A stretch of DNA of 64,000 nucleotides. It comes from Candidatus Zipacnadia bacterium. GTDB taxonomy: Bacteria > Armatimonadota > Zipacnadia > Zipacnadales > UBA5352. Below, piece after piece: positions 1-9,411 of the stretch; position 1 is the first letter of the stretch, and every line of letters starts with the position of its first letter. The stretch spans positions 33,268 to 97,267 of the forward strand of contig JALGSU010000019.1 in assembly GCA_029821735.1 (NCBI GenBank). Direction: 5' to 3'. Below the pieces are notes generated by a model. That model had not been told where the DNA came from. It saw only the letters and a list, made by a program, of their open reading frames with translations, and searched no databases. Made by a program: the position numbers and the translations under genes.

Positions 1-37
1 TGCGCATGCGTTGGTTCCTCCCTATTGTGGTAAGCGA

Positions 38-65
38 CCGCCCCGCGCTCTCGCGCACGGGGCGG
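38..65 (-). terminator. GC-rich inverted repeat downstream of the nitrilase-family gene
   Basis: An 8-bp perfect stem (CCGCCCCG at 38-45 paired with CGGGGCGG at 58-65) with a 12-nt loop lies about 40 nt past the stop of the nitrilase-family gene. No T-tract follows on the minus strand, so it may be a GC-type terminator or an RNA-stabilising hairpin. The rest of bases 1-106 shows nothing recognisable. Confidence 0.4.
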
Positions 66-106
66 ATGCTGCTTCGCCGCCGGACGTAGCAGGTCCTGCC
101 CGGCGC

Positions 107-937
107 TCAATCTTGGGCAGCGTCGACCAGAGCGCGAAGCTCGTGCAGGAATGCTTTCGCTGACGTGAGCGACTTGCCAGGCCCGCCGTAGTACATGCGG
201 TCCAGGTCAACGTCGGCCCAGATGATTGTCTCGGCGTGCAAATTGGCGGCGGTGACAATCTGACCGTTCGGGTCGAGGATATAGCTGTCACCGTAGCCAA
301 CTCCCTCGCGCCCGAGGCTCTCCTGACAGCCGCGCTCGACGTTGTTGCCCCGCACGAAGAACACACGGTTCTCGACCGCGCGCGCAATGTGATCGCTGCG
401 CACATGCACGTAGTGGTCGATGAGGCGCTCGGCACCAATGTAGTTGTAGTGCGGCGCGAAGATGAGCTGCGCGCCCTTCATGGCGAGGATGCGCGTGGGC
501 TCGATATAGCCGCCGTCTGCGCAGATGACAATGCCGAACTTCACGCCGTCCTTCTCGAAGACGGGGGTCTCGCGCCCCGGCTTGAAGTATGCAATGCAGG
601 GGAAAGCCTTCGAGTAAGCACCAATCAGCTCGCCGCGCTCCACGAGAATAACCGTGTTGTAGAGGTCGTCGCCGCGCACTTCGTTGAAGCCGACCATGAA
701 CATCGAGGGGTATTCTGCGGTAGTTTCAAGAACGTGTGCGATCTGCGAGCCGTCGATCGGCCAGGCGTTCGCGCGACAGCCCTCCTCGGACGACCAATAG
801 CCACCGAGAAATGACTCCGGGAAGGAGATTATGTCCAGACCCATCTCAGCAGCGCTGGCAAGGCCTTCGGTGACGGTATGTAGATTCGCGTCAAAATCGC
901 CGGCGTGACAGTAGCACTGACTGTGACCGATGCGCAT
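107..937 (-). CDS. Carbon-nitrogen hydrolase (nitrilase superfamily)
   Basis: A 276-aa cytoplasmic amidase/nitrilase-fold enzyme expected to hydrolyse a C-N bond of an amide or N-carbamoyl compound. The family catalytic triad is visible: Glu41 in FPESF, Lys110 in GAYSKAF and Cys139 in GIVICADGG. These spacings and the total length are typical. The ATG at 937 is chosen because GAGGAGG lies just upstream; the open frame extends further 5' but without family similarity. It stands alone on the minus strand, so the substrate cannot be inferred from neighbours. Family assignment is firm, substrate unknown. Confidence 0.9.
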   Translation of the reverse strand: MRIGHSQCYCHAGDFDANLHTVTEGLASAAEMGLDIISFPESFLGGYWSSEEGCRANAWPIDGSQIAHVLETTAEYPSMFMVGFNEVRGDDLYNTVILVERGELIGAYSKAFPCIAYFKPGRETPVFEKDGVKFGIVICADGGYIEPTRILAMKGAQLIFAPHYNYIGAERLIDHYVHVRSDHIARAVENRVFFVRGNNVERGCQESLGREGVGYGDSYILDPNGQIVTAANLHAETIIWADVDLDRMYYGGPGKSLTSAKAFLHELRALVDAAQD

Positions 938-1017
938 GTTGCTCCTCCTCGCGGCTCTTGATGATGAAGCTATGCGCCATCGGGCTTTGCGTGACCTCCG
1001 CTCAAGCATTCAAGGTT

Positions 1018-1046
1018 CGGCCGCCCGACGGTTCGCCGGGCGGCCG
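1018..1046 (-). terminator. Strong GC hairpin at the 3' end of the interrupted small gene
   Basis: A perfect 10-bp stem (CGGCCGCCCG at 1018-1027 with CGGGCGGCCG at 1037-1046) and a 9-nt loop, the strongest inverted repeat I see in this part of the window. It has no U-run. It overlaps the last codons of the read-through frame of the gene at 1157-1462, which suggests the original stop codon lay just before or inside the hairpin. Confidence 0.5.
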
Positions 1047-1156
1047 GAGGGAGATTTGAGGACATAGTCGTCCTTGTCGTGGATCTCGCTGAAGTAGTAT
1101 TGGATGGCGTACTGTAGGTACGCGTCTGTGAAGACCTTCTCGGCAATCTTCCGGCT

Positions 1157-1462
1157 CTATGCGTTCGGATCCGTGAGAGTGACACATGTCCGGATCGTGC
1201 CACTCGTGCCCACCGTATGTACCGGATAGGGCGCCCAGACGGGCACCCACGTCGGTGTCCCACTCACCACAAGGCGAGCATAAACTTTGTAGGACTGGTC
1301 GCCGACGACGAAGACGGTGAACTTCCCATCCGCGCCGATGCCTTCCTCTGAGTTGTAGTATTCTGCCGGAACGCCGAGCTTCTCGAATTTCACCCGCCTG
1401 CCATAGGAAGAAATCGGCCACTCGTGGACATACCCGGTTATCGTGAACTCCGCTTCAGGCAT
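1157..1462 (-). CDS. Small hypothetical protein, interrupted by an in-frame amber codon
   Basis: A 101-aa protein I do not recognise. Its pattern (ITGYVHEW, FTVFVVGDQSYKVYARL) suggests a small beta-sandwich like carboxypeptidase-regulatory domains; there is no signal peptide. The ATG at 1462 has GAGGAGGG about 10 nt upstream. The TAG at 1157-1159 looks premature: the same frame continues for 49 more codons to a TGA at 1010-1012. The first 35 or so of these are clearly coding-like, with mostly G or C third positions (KIAEKVFTDAYLQYAI, then YYFSEIHDKDDYVL). The intact product would be about 135-150 aa. TAG ends other genes here normally, so recoding is unlikely. Confidence 0.55.
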   Translation of the reverse strand: MPEAEFTITGYVHEWPISSYGRRVKFEKLGVPAEYYNSEEGIGADGKFTVFVVGDQSYKVYARLVVSGTPTWVPVWAPYPVHTVGTSGTIRTCVTLTDPNA

Positions 1463-1589
1463 AGAACTGGCACCCTCCTCATAGTCATCTCGGTGAGACG
1501 GCACTGGAACTCTCGCAGAGCCTGGTCACCTCCCCCTCAAGCGCCCCTCGTTGGCAGCGCACTAGCACATCGCTTCCCGCCAAGCCTGG

Positions 1590-2567
1590 TCAGTATCTGG
1601 GCATCGGGCCCATCGCGGCGACGGTGTTGATCCAGCGATCAACCTGGAAGTCGCGCGCGGCCGCGGAGGGCGTCACCTCCGCTGAACCCGCGGCGAGCAG
1701 GTCGAGCGTGCCATCGCCGGAGGCCTGCCATCGAAGCGCGCCTTGCAGTTGGCCGTCACGGGTGATCTGACCACTGCCGGTGAAGTCGTCACCGAGTGTG
1801 AAGCGTCCCTCGGTACCATCGGGGGCGCTGACGTTCCAGATCTCGCCACGGTCGGCGGTACCGTCGATCGCGAAGTCGAGAGGCTGGCCTGCAGGCGGAG
1901 TGAATGTGCCCGTGGCGCCCGTACCAAAGTCCGGCAGCAGCGGATCACGGCCCCTGCCAGTAAACGGCGTGCGCAGTTGCATCGCCGAACCATCCGGCAA
2001 GTCGAGAGCGAGCACGTCGAGGCCCGCCCTGTCATGGGTGAGCACGAAATCCATCTTGCGTCCGTCGGTAAGGATGGCTGAGCCGACCCGTTGCGAAATG
2101 TCACTGTCGCGCTCAGTGCCGTACGTGAAGTCGAGCTGCGTGCCATCTGACAGCTCATTGAAGATGTCTTGAGCAACATGGGGTCCATCGCGGCGCGGGA
2201 GACTCCAGGTGATGTGCGAACTCGTGCCGTCGGGGTAAAGGATCGTGCCATGGCCACCGTTCACGATGGTGTCAACGTAGTCGTAGGTGGAGCAGTCGCT
2301 GTTGGTGCCCCAAGTGTGAGCGCTGCCGTCGGACAACACCTCCCAGTCTGAGTCGCGCTGACACGGACCGCCCTTAATATCCTGATCGTAGAGCACATTG
2401 ATCCAGCTTCGGGCGAGCAATACCGCGCTGACATTGTCAGCGGCAATGTCCTGCAGATCCGCGCTCTGGATTGTTGCTATGGTCACGCCCGGCCCCGAGC
2501 ACCCCACCGCCACCAGCGCGCCAACCAGGCCCGCAGCTAGAACACTTCGCTTCAAGAGACGAATCAC
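1590..2567 (-). CDS. Lipoprotein of the FecR-TPR-barrel operon
   Basis: A 325-aa predicted lipoprotein. Starting from the GTG at 2567, preceded by GGAGG at good spacing, the N-terminus is a short basic segment, a hydrophobic stretch and the lipobox VAVGC, giving a mature Cys near residue 21. The upstream ATGs would bury the signal sequence. The body is rich in Gly, Asp and Thr and appears to be made of repeated beta-hairpin strands (DGTSSHITW, DGRKMDFVL, DGSAMQLRT). It follows the barrel gene by 34 nt, so it is probably the last gene of that operon and an envelope partner of the receptor. Function unknown. Confidence 0.75.
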   Translation of the reverse strand: MIRLLKRSVLAAGLVGALVAVGCSGPGVTIATIQSADLQDIAADNVSAVLLARSWINVLYDQDIKGGPCQRDSDWEVLSDGSAHTWGTNSDCSTYDYVDTIVNGGHGTILYPDGTSSHITWSLPRRDGPHVAQDIFNELSDGTQLDFTYGTERDSDISQRVGSAILTDGRKMDFVLTHDRAGLDVLALDLPDGSAMQLRTPFTGRGRDPLLPDFGTGATGTFTPPAGQPLDFAIDGTADRGEIWNVSAPDGTEGRFTLGDDFTGSGQITRDGQLQGALRWQASGDGTLDLLAAGSAEVTPSAAARDFQVDRWINTVAAMGPMPRY

Positions 2568-2601
2568 GACAATTCCCCTCCTCGATGAGGCCTCGGCCAT
2601 A

Positions 2602-5600
2602 TTAGAATCGGTACTGCACGCCCCCACGTACCCGACGTGCGGGCTCGGGGTAACCTTGCCAGTACCCGTAGCTTTCGCCCAGCAGGTTCTCGACGGTCAC
2701 AAACACATCGGTGTGCAGGTCGAGTTGGCGGAACAGCGCAATATCCACCACGTCATACGCCCCCAACTCAACGGCGTTGGCGAAATCGGCCCAGCGATCG
2801 CCGACGTGGACCCACCTTACCCGAACGCGATGTCCAGCGCGATCCATGTAATCGACGTGGGCGATCCCGGTGATCTCGGGCTGGTAAGGCAACTTGCCGC
2901 CCGCGTCCTCGTTCTCTGAGTCGGTGTAGCGCACCCAGACGCCAGCGGTGACGCCATTGCCCAGCCATCGCTCCCACTCGAGTTCCGCACCAGACAGCGT
3001 GCCCGACGCCAGGACCAGCCCGACCTGGCCGGTCGCCCAGGCGGGATCGGCGAGGTCGACGATGAGATTCTTCATGTCGCGATGGTAGGCCGCCAGTCGC
3101 AGCAATGAGTCGCGCTGACCGAGGCGCTCATACTGCAGTTCGTAAGACTGGCTGTAACCACCCGTGGCAAGGTCCAGCGGCGAGATCCAGTCACGAAGTG
3201 CCCAGTCCATAACCGGCGATATCTCGGAGACATCGTCGCGCAACACCGGCCTGGTCAGGAGCACCAACACGCCCCCGTCGGCGAGCTTTTGGCGAAGATA
3301 CGCCTCCGGACGGGCGACCGGCGAGGTGGAGCGAGTGGTGGCGATGCGTCCTCCCGCGAGCATTTCTGTCGCGGGGCCGAGCGGGCGCTTGTACCACAGG
3401 TAGCCGGTCGCGGCGCCGCGGCTCTGAGTGTCAGAGAACGGGGTCCAGGTGACCGGGGTCGAGGCACCAGGCGGGTTGGGCGTGCCAAGTACACCGGATA
3501 CTGTGCGCTCCTCACCCGACAGCGCCAGTCCGGCAATGGCACTGCCCCGGCGCCCGGCGGGCAGATCGAGTCTGGCCTCAACCGTGGGGCCCTCGTAGTC
3601 AACGCTCAGGCGCCGGTATGGCTTGGGATCGCCCATGAGGCTGTCGGGGTTGGTGTCCTCGCCACCGACGTTCGTCCAGCCGACGCTCAACGTCAGGTCT
3701 GTGCCGTCAGGTGACCGGCGGCGCCCCAGATAGCGTGCCTGACTGGCCTCGAAGTCGCTGGTGTAGTCGACGTCCTCGGGGCCACCACCAGGTAGCCGTG
3801 CACCAGGGCGGTCACGGTCTTCGCGCTGCCAGGTGAGCAGCAACGAGTCCGTGCTCCCCACACCATTCTGGCGTCCCCCAATCGCCGCAACGGTGGTCGT
3901 ACGCACATCAGTGTGGGTGCGGTCGAAATCATCTTGTTCATGCGTCACGGAGGCGTAGTATGAGCTGCGACCTCGGGCGTCGGCGCGCCCGTCGGTGGTG
4001 ATGTTCCCGTAGAAACTGCCGGCGTCCAGCGTGATCTCGGTCCGCGCGTATTCGCGGGTTTGCAGCATGCCGGCTGGCTGGCGGGAGATGCCACGGAGTT
4101 GATGGCGCAGAGCGTCGCGGGCCCGGTCCTGGCGCAGATATGCCTCGGCCAACTCCAGATGCGCCAACGCATAGCCCTCATCAAGCTCGATGGCCCGCCG
4201 GGCCTCGGCCAACGCCCGCCCATCGCGTTGCTGCTCGAGATAGCACCGGGCGAGGGTGGTGTGGGTGCGTGCGGACTCCCCGCCCAACTTCACGGCCTCT
4301 TGAGCCGCATCGACGGCATCGGCGAATCTATTGAGATCCAGCAGGGCTATCGCGCGATTCGCGTGCGCAAGCGCAAATCCTGGGCGAAGCGCGAGCGTCT
4401 CGTCGAAGGCCGCCAGCGCCTCGTCCAGTTCGCCGCGTGCGAGATGGATCGCGCCGGCGTTGTTGCGCGCTGACGCCAGCGAGGAATCCATCGCTATGGC
4501 TGCTTTGTGCATCTGCATGCCCTCAGCCAAGCGTCCCTGACGGGCGTAGGTGACGCCCATCCCGGTGCGCGCCGCGACCAACTGCGGGCGCAAGCGCAGC
4601 GCATCGGCGAATGCCTTCTGGGCAGCACCAAGGTCATTGCCTGAAAGATAGATCATGCCCAGCGCGCTGTACGCAGGCGCGAGACGAGGATCAAACGTCA
4701 CTGCAAGCTGTGCCAGTCGGAGGCCCTCGTCTAAGTCGGCATTGGCGACCGCGATGTCAGACAGCAGCAGGTTCGCCCCGGCGGAGTTCGGGTTCATCAA
4801 CAGGACACGCGCGGCGGATTCGCGGGCCGCTTCGTGTTCACCGGCGAAGAACTGCACCGTCGCCAGGCTTTCCAGCGCCAGCGCCGACGAAGGCGCGAGT
4901 TCCCGAGCTCTCAACGCGGCCGCCTGAGCAGCCGGCAAGTTGCCGCCCGCGAGTTCGACCAGCGCCAGATGCGCGTGAGCCTGGTAGCATGTCTCGTCGA
5001 GGGCGACGGCACGCTGCAGGTCCGCGTGCGCTGCGACTGCGTCACCGCTGCGTATGTTCACGAGACCCGTCATCGCAGCCACGAGCGGGTGCTCCGGTGC
5101 GCCGGCAAGTACCTCCCGAGCACGCGCCAAGTCCTGGTCATTGGCGCCGCTGGCATACACGGCGGCAAGCATGACACTTGCTTCGGGCGTGACCAGCGGG
5201 GCCTCGGCCACTGCCTGCAACACGCGTAGCGCTTCACTGACCCGGCCCTGCGTAAGCAGCGCTACGCCAACGCGCAACTGTGCGTCAACGTTGCCTGGAT
5301 CGAGTTCAAGCGCACGGGCGTAGACGGTACCGGCCTCAGTCGCCCTCCCGAGATCATGGAGCAGGTCACCCTCTCGCAGCAGCGCACCCACATCCAGCGG
5401 GGCGACGCCAGTGCGCTCCCTGGCATCCTGGAGGAGTTCGCGCAGGCGCTCGGGATCCTCGCCGGGCGCGAAGCGCATCTCCCAGTTCAGCCATAGAGAA
5501 TCAATCGACGCCTCCCAGTCGATAAGACCGGAGGGATCGACTTGGATCGGCCGGGTTGGCGCGGTACCAGGCAGCGCCGTGCTCTGCTGATTGGCTTGGA

Positions 5601-6117
5601 CCATGACGCGACCGAGATCGTTGTGGAACTCGACGGCGCCCTCCATCACAGTGAGCACCATGGCACCGTCCGCAGCCACCTCAACAAGGAACTTGGTTCC
5701 CTCCGCGCCAGCAATCGCTGCATCACTGCTCAACTCTATCTGTCTACCGCCCAGGAGCCAGATGAAGACCTTCCCGAACACTGCCCATATCTGGGGAACC
5801 CGCTTCTGATTTGGGTCCCCCGCTGCCCCAGGGATGATCACCTTCGTGGCCGGCCCAAGGTTGACGATGGCGCCGTCGACGGTGATGGCGCAGCTGGATC
5901 GATCCAGTGTCTGGACACTGTCGCCAGCGTAGAGGTGCTTATGCACCGGGTCGGTAACCTTGAGCCACGCGGCTTGACCGCTTCTCTGCACCTTGACCGT
6001 GCCAATCACCCGAGTAAACTGCGCCCGGGAGACGGCATATTGGGCCCAGAGCAGCCCCACCCCGGTAGCGAACAAAGCGACGGCAATTGCGAAGACAACC
6101 GTCCGGCGATTCCTCAT
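2602..6117 (-). CDS. FecR domain - TPR array - outer-membrane beta-barrel fusion protein
   Basis: An 1,171-aa multidomain envelope protein. Residues 7-27 form a single hydrophobic signal or anchor. Residues 30-190 match a FecR domain (GTVKVQRSG, AIVNLGPATKV, AEGTKFLVEV, VMEGAVEF). Residues 210-690 hold about a dozen TPR motifs (LELDPGNVDAQLRVG, LALRPGFALAHANRAIALL). From about 700 to the end are alternating amphipathic strands ending in Phe (VRGGVQYRF), typical of a TonB-receptor-like barrel (TVENLLGESYGY). No clear plug domain or TonB box is seen. It overlaps the histidine kinase gene upstream by 4 nt (ATGA), implying translational coupling. FecR domains often sit next to CHASE2 proteins; fusion to a barrel is less usual. 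Confidence 0.85.
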   Translation of the reverse strand: MRNRRTVVFAIAVALFATGVGLLWAQYAVSRAQFTRVIGTVKVQRSGQAAWLKVTDPVHKHLYAGDSVQTLDRSSCAITVDGAIVNLGPATKVIIPGAAGDPNQKRVPQIWAVFGKVFIWLLGGRQIELSSDAAIAGAEGTKFLVEVAADGAMVLTVMEGAVEFHNDLGRVMVQANQQSTALPGTAPTRPIQVDPSGLIDWEASIDSLWLNWEMRFAPGEDPERLRELLQDARERTGVAPLDVGALLREGDLLHDLGRATEAGTVYARALELDPGNVDAQLRVGVALLTQGRVSEALRVLQAVAEAPLVTPEASVMLAAVYASGANDQDLARAREVLAGAPEHPLVAAMTGLVNIRSGDAVAAHADLQRAVALDETCYQAHAHLALVELAGGNLPAAQAAALRARELAPSSALALESLATVQFFAGEHEAARESAARVLLMNPNSAGANLLLSDIAVANADLDEGLRLAQLAVTFDPRLAPAYSALGMIYLSGNDLGAAQKAFADALRLRPQLVAARTGMGVTYARQGRLAEGMQMHKAAIAMDSSLASARNNAGAIHLARGELDEALAAFDETLALRPGFALAHANRAIALLDLNRFADAVDAAQEAVKLGGESARTHTTLARCYLEQQRDGRALAEARRAIELDEGYALAHLELAEAYLRQDRARDALRHQLRGISRQPAGMLQTREYARTEITLDAGSFYGNITTDGRADARGRSSYYASVTHEQDDFDRTHTDVRTTTVAAIGGRQNGVGSTDSLLLTWQREDRDRPGARLPGGGPEDVDYTSDFEASQARYLGRRRSPDGTDLTLSVGWTNVGGEDTNPDSLMGDPKPYRRLSVDYEGPTVEARLDLPAGRRGSAIAGLALSGEERTVSGVLGTPNPPGASTPVTWTPFSDTQSRGAATGYLWYKRPLGPATEMLAGGRIATTRSTSPVARPEAYLRQKLADGGVLVLLTRPVLRDDVSEISPVMDWALRDWISPLDLATGGYSQSYELQYERLGQRDSLLRLAAYHRDMKNLIVDLADPAWATGQVGLVLASGTLSGAELEWERWLGNGVTAGVWVRYTDSENEDAGGKLPYQPEITGIAHVDYMDRAGHRVRVRWVHVGDRWADFANAVELGAYDVVDIALFRQLDLHTDVFVTVENLLGESYGYWQGYPEPARRVRGGVQYRF

Positions 6118-8252
6118 GGCAATAATCCCTCACTCGTCGAAGCCTGGGGCAATGGCTGTCGCAAAGGCAGCCGAATGGCGAAGGTCGATCCCCGGCCCAG
6201 TTCGCTGTCCACCTCAATGTCTCCACCGTGCGCCTCGACGATGCGCTTGACTGAGTACAGCCCGATGCCGGTCCCCGGTATGGATGAGTCCTCCGGGACG
6301 GCCCGGTGATACCTGTCAAAGATGGATGGTTGATTGTCAGCGCTGATGCCCATGCCCTGGTCAAGGACGCGCAGCAAAGCGGTGTCGCCAAGTGCCCCGG
6401 CCTCGACGAGCACCGTCCCGCCGTCAGGCCAGTATTTCATGGCATTGTCCATCAGGTTGCTGATCGCACGTGCAAGGTAGGCGAAGTCGCCGTCTATAAG
6501 CACGCCCTCATCAGGTCCATGTACCTCAATCTCATGGATAGTGCTGCCCGCGCCCTGCGCGACGGCCAGGTCGCGCGTGAGAGTTAGCAGGTCAAAGCGC
6601 GTTACGTTCAGGTTCAGTTCGCGATCAGGGTTGGCGACCAATAGCTCGTCAATGTCAGATAGAGCGCGCTCAACCTGCCGACTGATGCGTTCGAGCAACT
6701 CGGGCTCCTCGTGCTCGAGCTCCTTGTGTGTCTGGGCCATCTGCATGACGCTGGTAAGCCCGCCAATGGCCGCCAGCGGCTGCTTCAGATCATGGACGAT
6801 TGTGGCCGTTGCAGCCTCACGTTCCACCGCCTGGCGCTCAAGTGCGGTTGTCTGCTCACGTGACCGGGCGTAACTGTACAGCCCCGTCATCAGCCCGCAA
6901 AGGACCACGGAAGCAGCCGGCGTTGCCGAGTAGAGCCATATATTCAGCCACACCAGATGCATCGCCACAAAAGCGACCAGTCCTATTGTTGCGGCCATGG
7001 CAACAATTGCCTGCCAGGTGTTCAGAGCGCGCACCGCCAGCGCGGTGACGAGCGAGCACAAGAAGATGATCGCCCACATCGCCTGAGGCGGCAGGGGCTC
7101 CAGGAATCGGCGGCTGATGACGGTGTCAATGGCGTTGGCGTGCACTTCGAGGCCACTCATGGTGACTGACCCGCGCTGATCGACCTGGTCGGGTTTGTGG
7201 CGGCTCGTGCCGAGGTAGGGAGTATTGAGCCTCTCACCCACCGCGCCAATGATGACGATGCGGTTGCGGAGCCAGGTGTTCAGCACATCGGGTGCCAACT
7301 CATCGTTCGCGAGTATCGCGCTGATGGGATACGTGGGGAAAGTGCCCGGTGGGCCCACCCAGTTGATGAACATGGTGTATTTGCGGTCGCGTGGCGGGGG
7401 CATGAACGGCTCCAGCAGGTAGATGCTCGAACTCGCCCAGACGGGAATACGAGCACCGGCGCAACTGACATGGTTGCGATCGACGACTTCCGGGATCTCG
7501 CATGCGTGGCCCAGGTGGGCGGCGTACGCCGCCATGCTCAGCGGCGCAAGCGTAACGCCAACCAGACGCAGCGGCGCGGCGAGAGCCCGTGCCATCTCTG
7601 AAGGGGCACCGGTCTGGATGAGCCCGACGCCTCGGATCACGCCGCTGGGGTTGTGGAGTAGAGGCGAAGCTACAATACGTTGAGTGGCGAGTTCGCCTAC
7701 GAAAGCCTGGGCGGGCCTGTCGAAGTAGGTGCTATCCGGGTTCGGATTGACGCCCGCGGCGAGGATGACCTCGCCCGGGGTCTCGAGGGCCTCGACCAGT
7801 CCAGCGTCGTGGGCCTCTCGATGGTCATCTTCGTTCACACCAACCGGACACGGATGCCTGAGCACAAGATCCAGCACTATCACGGAGGCGCCAGCGCGCT
7901 TGATGGCGGCAATCACCGCTCCGAGCCGTCGCCGCGGGATTGCCGAGCAGGTGCAGTCGTCCAGGCGGGATGCCTCATGCGCCTCCGTATCGCCGCGCTC
8001 AATCCCTACAAGCACGATCTCGGGGCTAGGCTGGCGGGCAGGGCGCACTGCGAACCACCGGTTGAGGAGTCCGAACTCGACAGGCGAGAGCGTCGCCGAT
8101 ATGCGGCAGATCAAGAGCGTGGCGATCAACGCAAGTACAGCCGAAGAGGCCCAGCGTCGCCAGTTGCGAAGCCCCGGGGCATGCTCCTCCGTCCACGCTC
8201 GTACCCGGCCTGTCACCCGGCGGGTACCTATCCAACCGCTTGATCCAGACAT
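6114..8252 (-). CDS. CHASE2-domain sensor histidine kinase
   Basis: A 712-aa inner-membrane sensor kinase. After an N-terminal transmembrane segment (about residues 35-55), a large extracytoplasmic CHASE2 domain follows (FGLLNRWFAVRP, IVLVGIERGD, VLDLVLRHP, RIVIIGAVGERLNTPYLG), then two or three membrane spans (about 385-465). The kinase core has the phospho-acceptor His in IVHDLKQPLAAIGG, an N-box (NLMDNAMKYW), a G1 box (DQGMGIS) and a G2 box (GTGIGLYSVKRIVEAHGG). It lacks a receiver domain and no response regulator is adjacent. The ATG at 8252 has GGGAG 7 nt upstream. It is first in an operon with the FecR-TPR-barrel gene, so the two probably act in one surface-sensing pathway. Confidence 0.92.
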   Translation of the reverse strand: MSGSSGWIGTRRVTGRVRAWTEEHAPGLRNWRRWASSAVLALIATLLICRISATLSPVEFGLLNRWFAVRPARQPSPEIVLVGIERGDTEAHEASRLDDCTCSAIPRRRLGAVIAAIKRAGASVIVLDLVLRHPCPVGVNEDDHREAHDAGLVEALETPGEVILAAGVNPNPDSTYFDRPAQAFVGELATQRIVASPLLHNPSGVIRGVGLIQTGAPSEMARALAAPLRLVGVTLAPLSMAAYAAHLGHACEIPEVVDRNHVSCAGARIPVWASSSIYLLEPFMPPPRDRKYTMFINWVGPPGTFPTYPISAILANDELAPDVLNTWLRNRIVIIGAVGERLNTPYLGTSRHKPDQVDQRGSVTMSGLEVHANAIDTVISRRFLEPLPPQAMWAIIFLCSLVTALAVRALNTWQAIVAMAATIGLVAFVAMHLVWLNIWLYSATPAASVVLCGLMTGLYSYARSREQTTALERQAVEREAATATIVHDLKQPLAAIGGLTSVMQMAQTHKELEHEEPELLERISRQVERALSDIDELLVANPDRELNLNVTRFDLLTLTRDLAVAQGAGSTIHEIEVHGPDEGVLIDGDFAYLARAISNLMDNAMKYWPDGGTVLVEAGALGDTALLRVLDQGMGISADNQPSIFDRYHRAVPEDSSIPGTGIGLYSVKRIVEAHGGDIEVDSELGRGSTFAIRLPLRQPLPQASTSEGLLP

Positions 8253-8358
8253 GACCAGCTCCCACGCGAAGCTGCGCTATCTGCGCCGCCAGCAGGCACG
8301 CCCCTGCCCACTCATCTAGTTCGCCGTAGCTCCCCCACATTCCCACCGCAGGCCAGAC

Positions 8359-9411
8359 TCAATCGATCGGCACAGCGCCCCCACTCGCCGCCGAACGGTA
8401 GATTGCGTCGGTGATCTGGGCGAGTATCAGAGCTTTGTCCAAGTCCGTGGCGGGCTGGCGCCCCTCACGGATGGCTCGGGCAAAGTCCTCAATGACCAAT
8501 GGATTGCCGCCCGGCGCGGAATCGCTCTCCCAGATCACGGTGGAGACGACGCCTTGCTCGGCGCTGGAATCATCGTGGATAATCTGGCCGCCCTGCGTCG
8601 CGGTCATCTGCAGGCGGAGCGCGCCCTTGCTGCCAATGATCTGCCAGGCGCTCTCCGCAGCCGCAGGCATGAATTCGCCCCGCTCGATGGTGAGCACCGA
8701 ACCATCCTCGCCGAGAACGGTCGCGCAGTAGTGCGCGTCGGCATCGGACTCGGGGGCCACGTGATGGGAGAACTGCTCCACACATGGCCACCAGTTCGCG
8801 AGCACAACGCTTGGGCGGAAGTACCAGCCGCTCACGCCGAGAATGTAGTCGAGATCGTAGCAGCTCCAGTTGGTCAGGATCCCACCGCCGTTCATCGCGA
8901 AGGACTCGCGCCACGGCGGCGGCACCCGATCGGTGGGCGGCCCTCCGGCGAGCAGCGCACGCACGTGCAACCGGCGGATCTCACCGAGCGCGCCGCTGGC
9001 AACCAGTTCCGTCGCCACGCGCGCGGGCTCATGGAACCTGTAGCGGGCGGAGAGGCATCCTGCAGCGAGGTCGCCGCGGGCCGCGATCATGCTGCGCACT
9101 TCGGCGGCGTTCATGGCCACGGGTTTCTCCGTAAGCAGGTGCTTGCCGCGCGCGAGTGTCCGCAGGCCCATCGCGGTGCGCCCCATCGCCGGGAAAGCGA
9201 CGATGACCGCCTCCACCTCATTGTCCTGATCGAGGAGATCGCGGCCATCCTCGTACACGCGAGGCACTCCCTGCTCCCGCGCATATTCGCGTCGGTCCAC
9301 CCGTAGATCAGCAGCCGCCACCACGTCAATGAGATCAGACGCCATCGCGTCGCGCAGGTTCGTGCTGCCGATCACGCCTACACCGATTACGCCGAGTTTC
9401 ACGGGCTCCAT
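8359..9411 (-). CDS. Gfo/Idh/MocA family oxidoreductase
   Basis: A 350-aa NAD(P)-dependent dehydrogenase. The Rossmann fingerprint GVIGVGVIGSTNL lies at residues 7-19 and the family's EKP motif (LLTEKPVAMN) near residue 95. The C-terminal alpha/beta dimerisation domain continues to the end. Members oxidise or epimerise sugars, inositols and sugar acids. The ATG at 9411 is preceded by AAGGGGAAG. It is the last gene of the minus-strand cluster starting at 16,364 and is probably the intracellular step for a sugar released by the secreted proteins encoded upstream. The substrate cannot be named. Confidence 0.9.
   Translation of the reverse strand: MEPVKLGVIGVGVIGSTNLRDAMASDLIDVVAAADLRVDRREYAREQGVPRVYEDGRDLLDQDNEVEAVIVAFPAMGRTAMGLRTLARGKHLLTEKPVAMNAAEVRSMIAARGDLAAGCLSARYRFHEPARVATELVASGALGEIRRLHVRALLAGGPPTDRVPPPWRESFAMNGGGILTNWSCYDLDYILGVSGWYFRPSVVLANWWPCVEQFSHHVAPESDADAHYCATVLGEDGSVLTIERGEFMPAAAESAWQIIGSKGALRLQMTATQGGQIIHDDSSAEQGVVSTVIWESDSAPGGNPLVIEDFARAIREGRQPATDLDKALILAQITDAIYRSAASGGAVPID

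Noticed and set aside
1157..1159. Recoding of TAG (for example pyrrolysine)
   Set aside because: TAG terminates other genes normally (22231-22233, 24791-24793, 25738-25740, 49729-49731), and no Pyl genes were seen.
5542..6309. Plus-strand open frame opposite the FecR domain and kinase end
   Set aside because: Overlaps two strongly supported genes and has no recognisable features.
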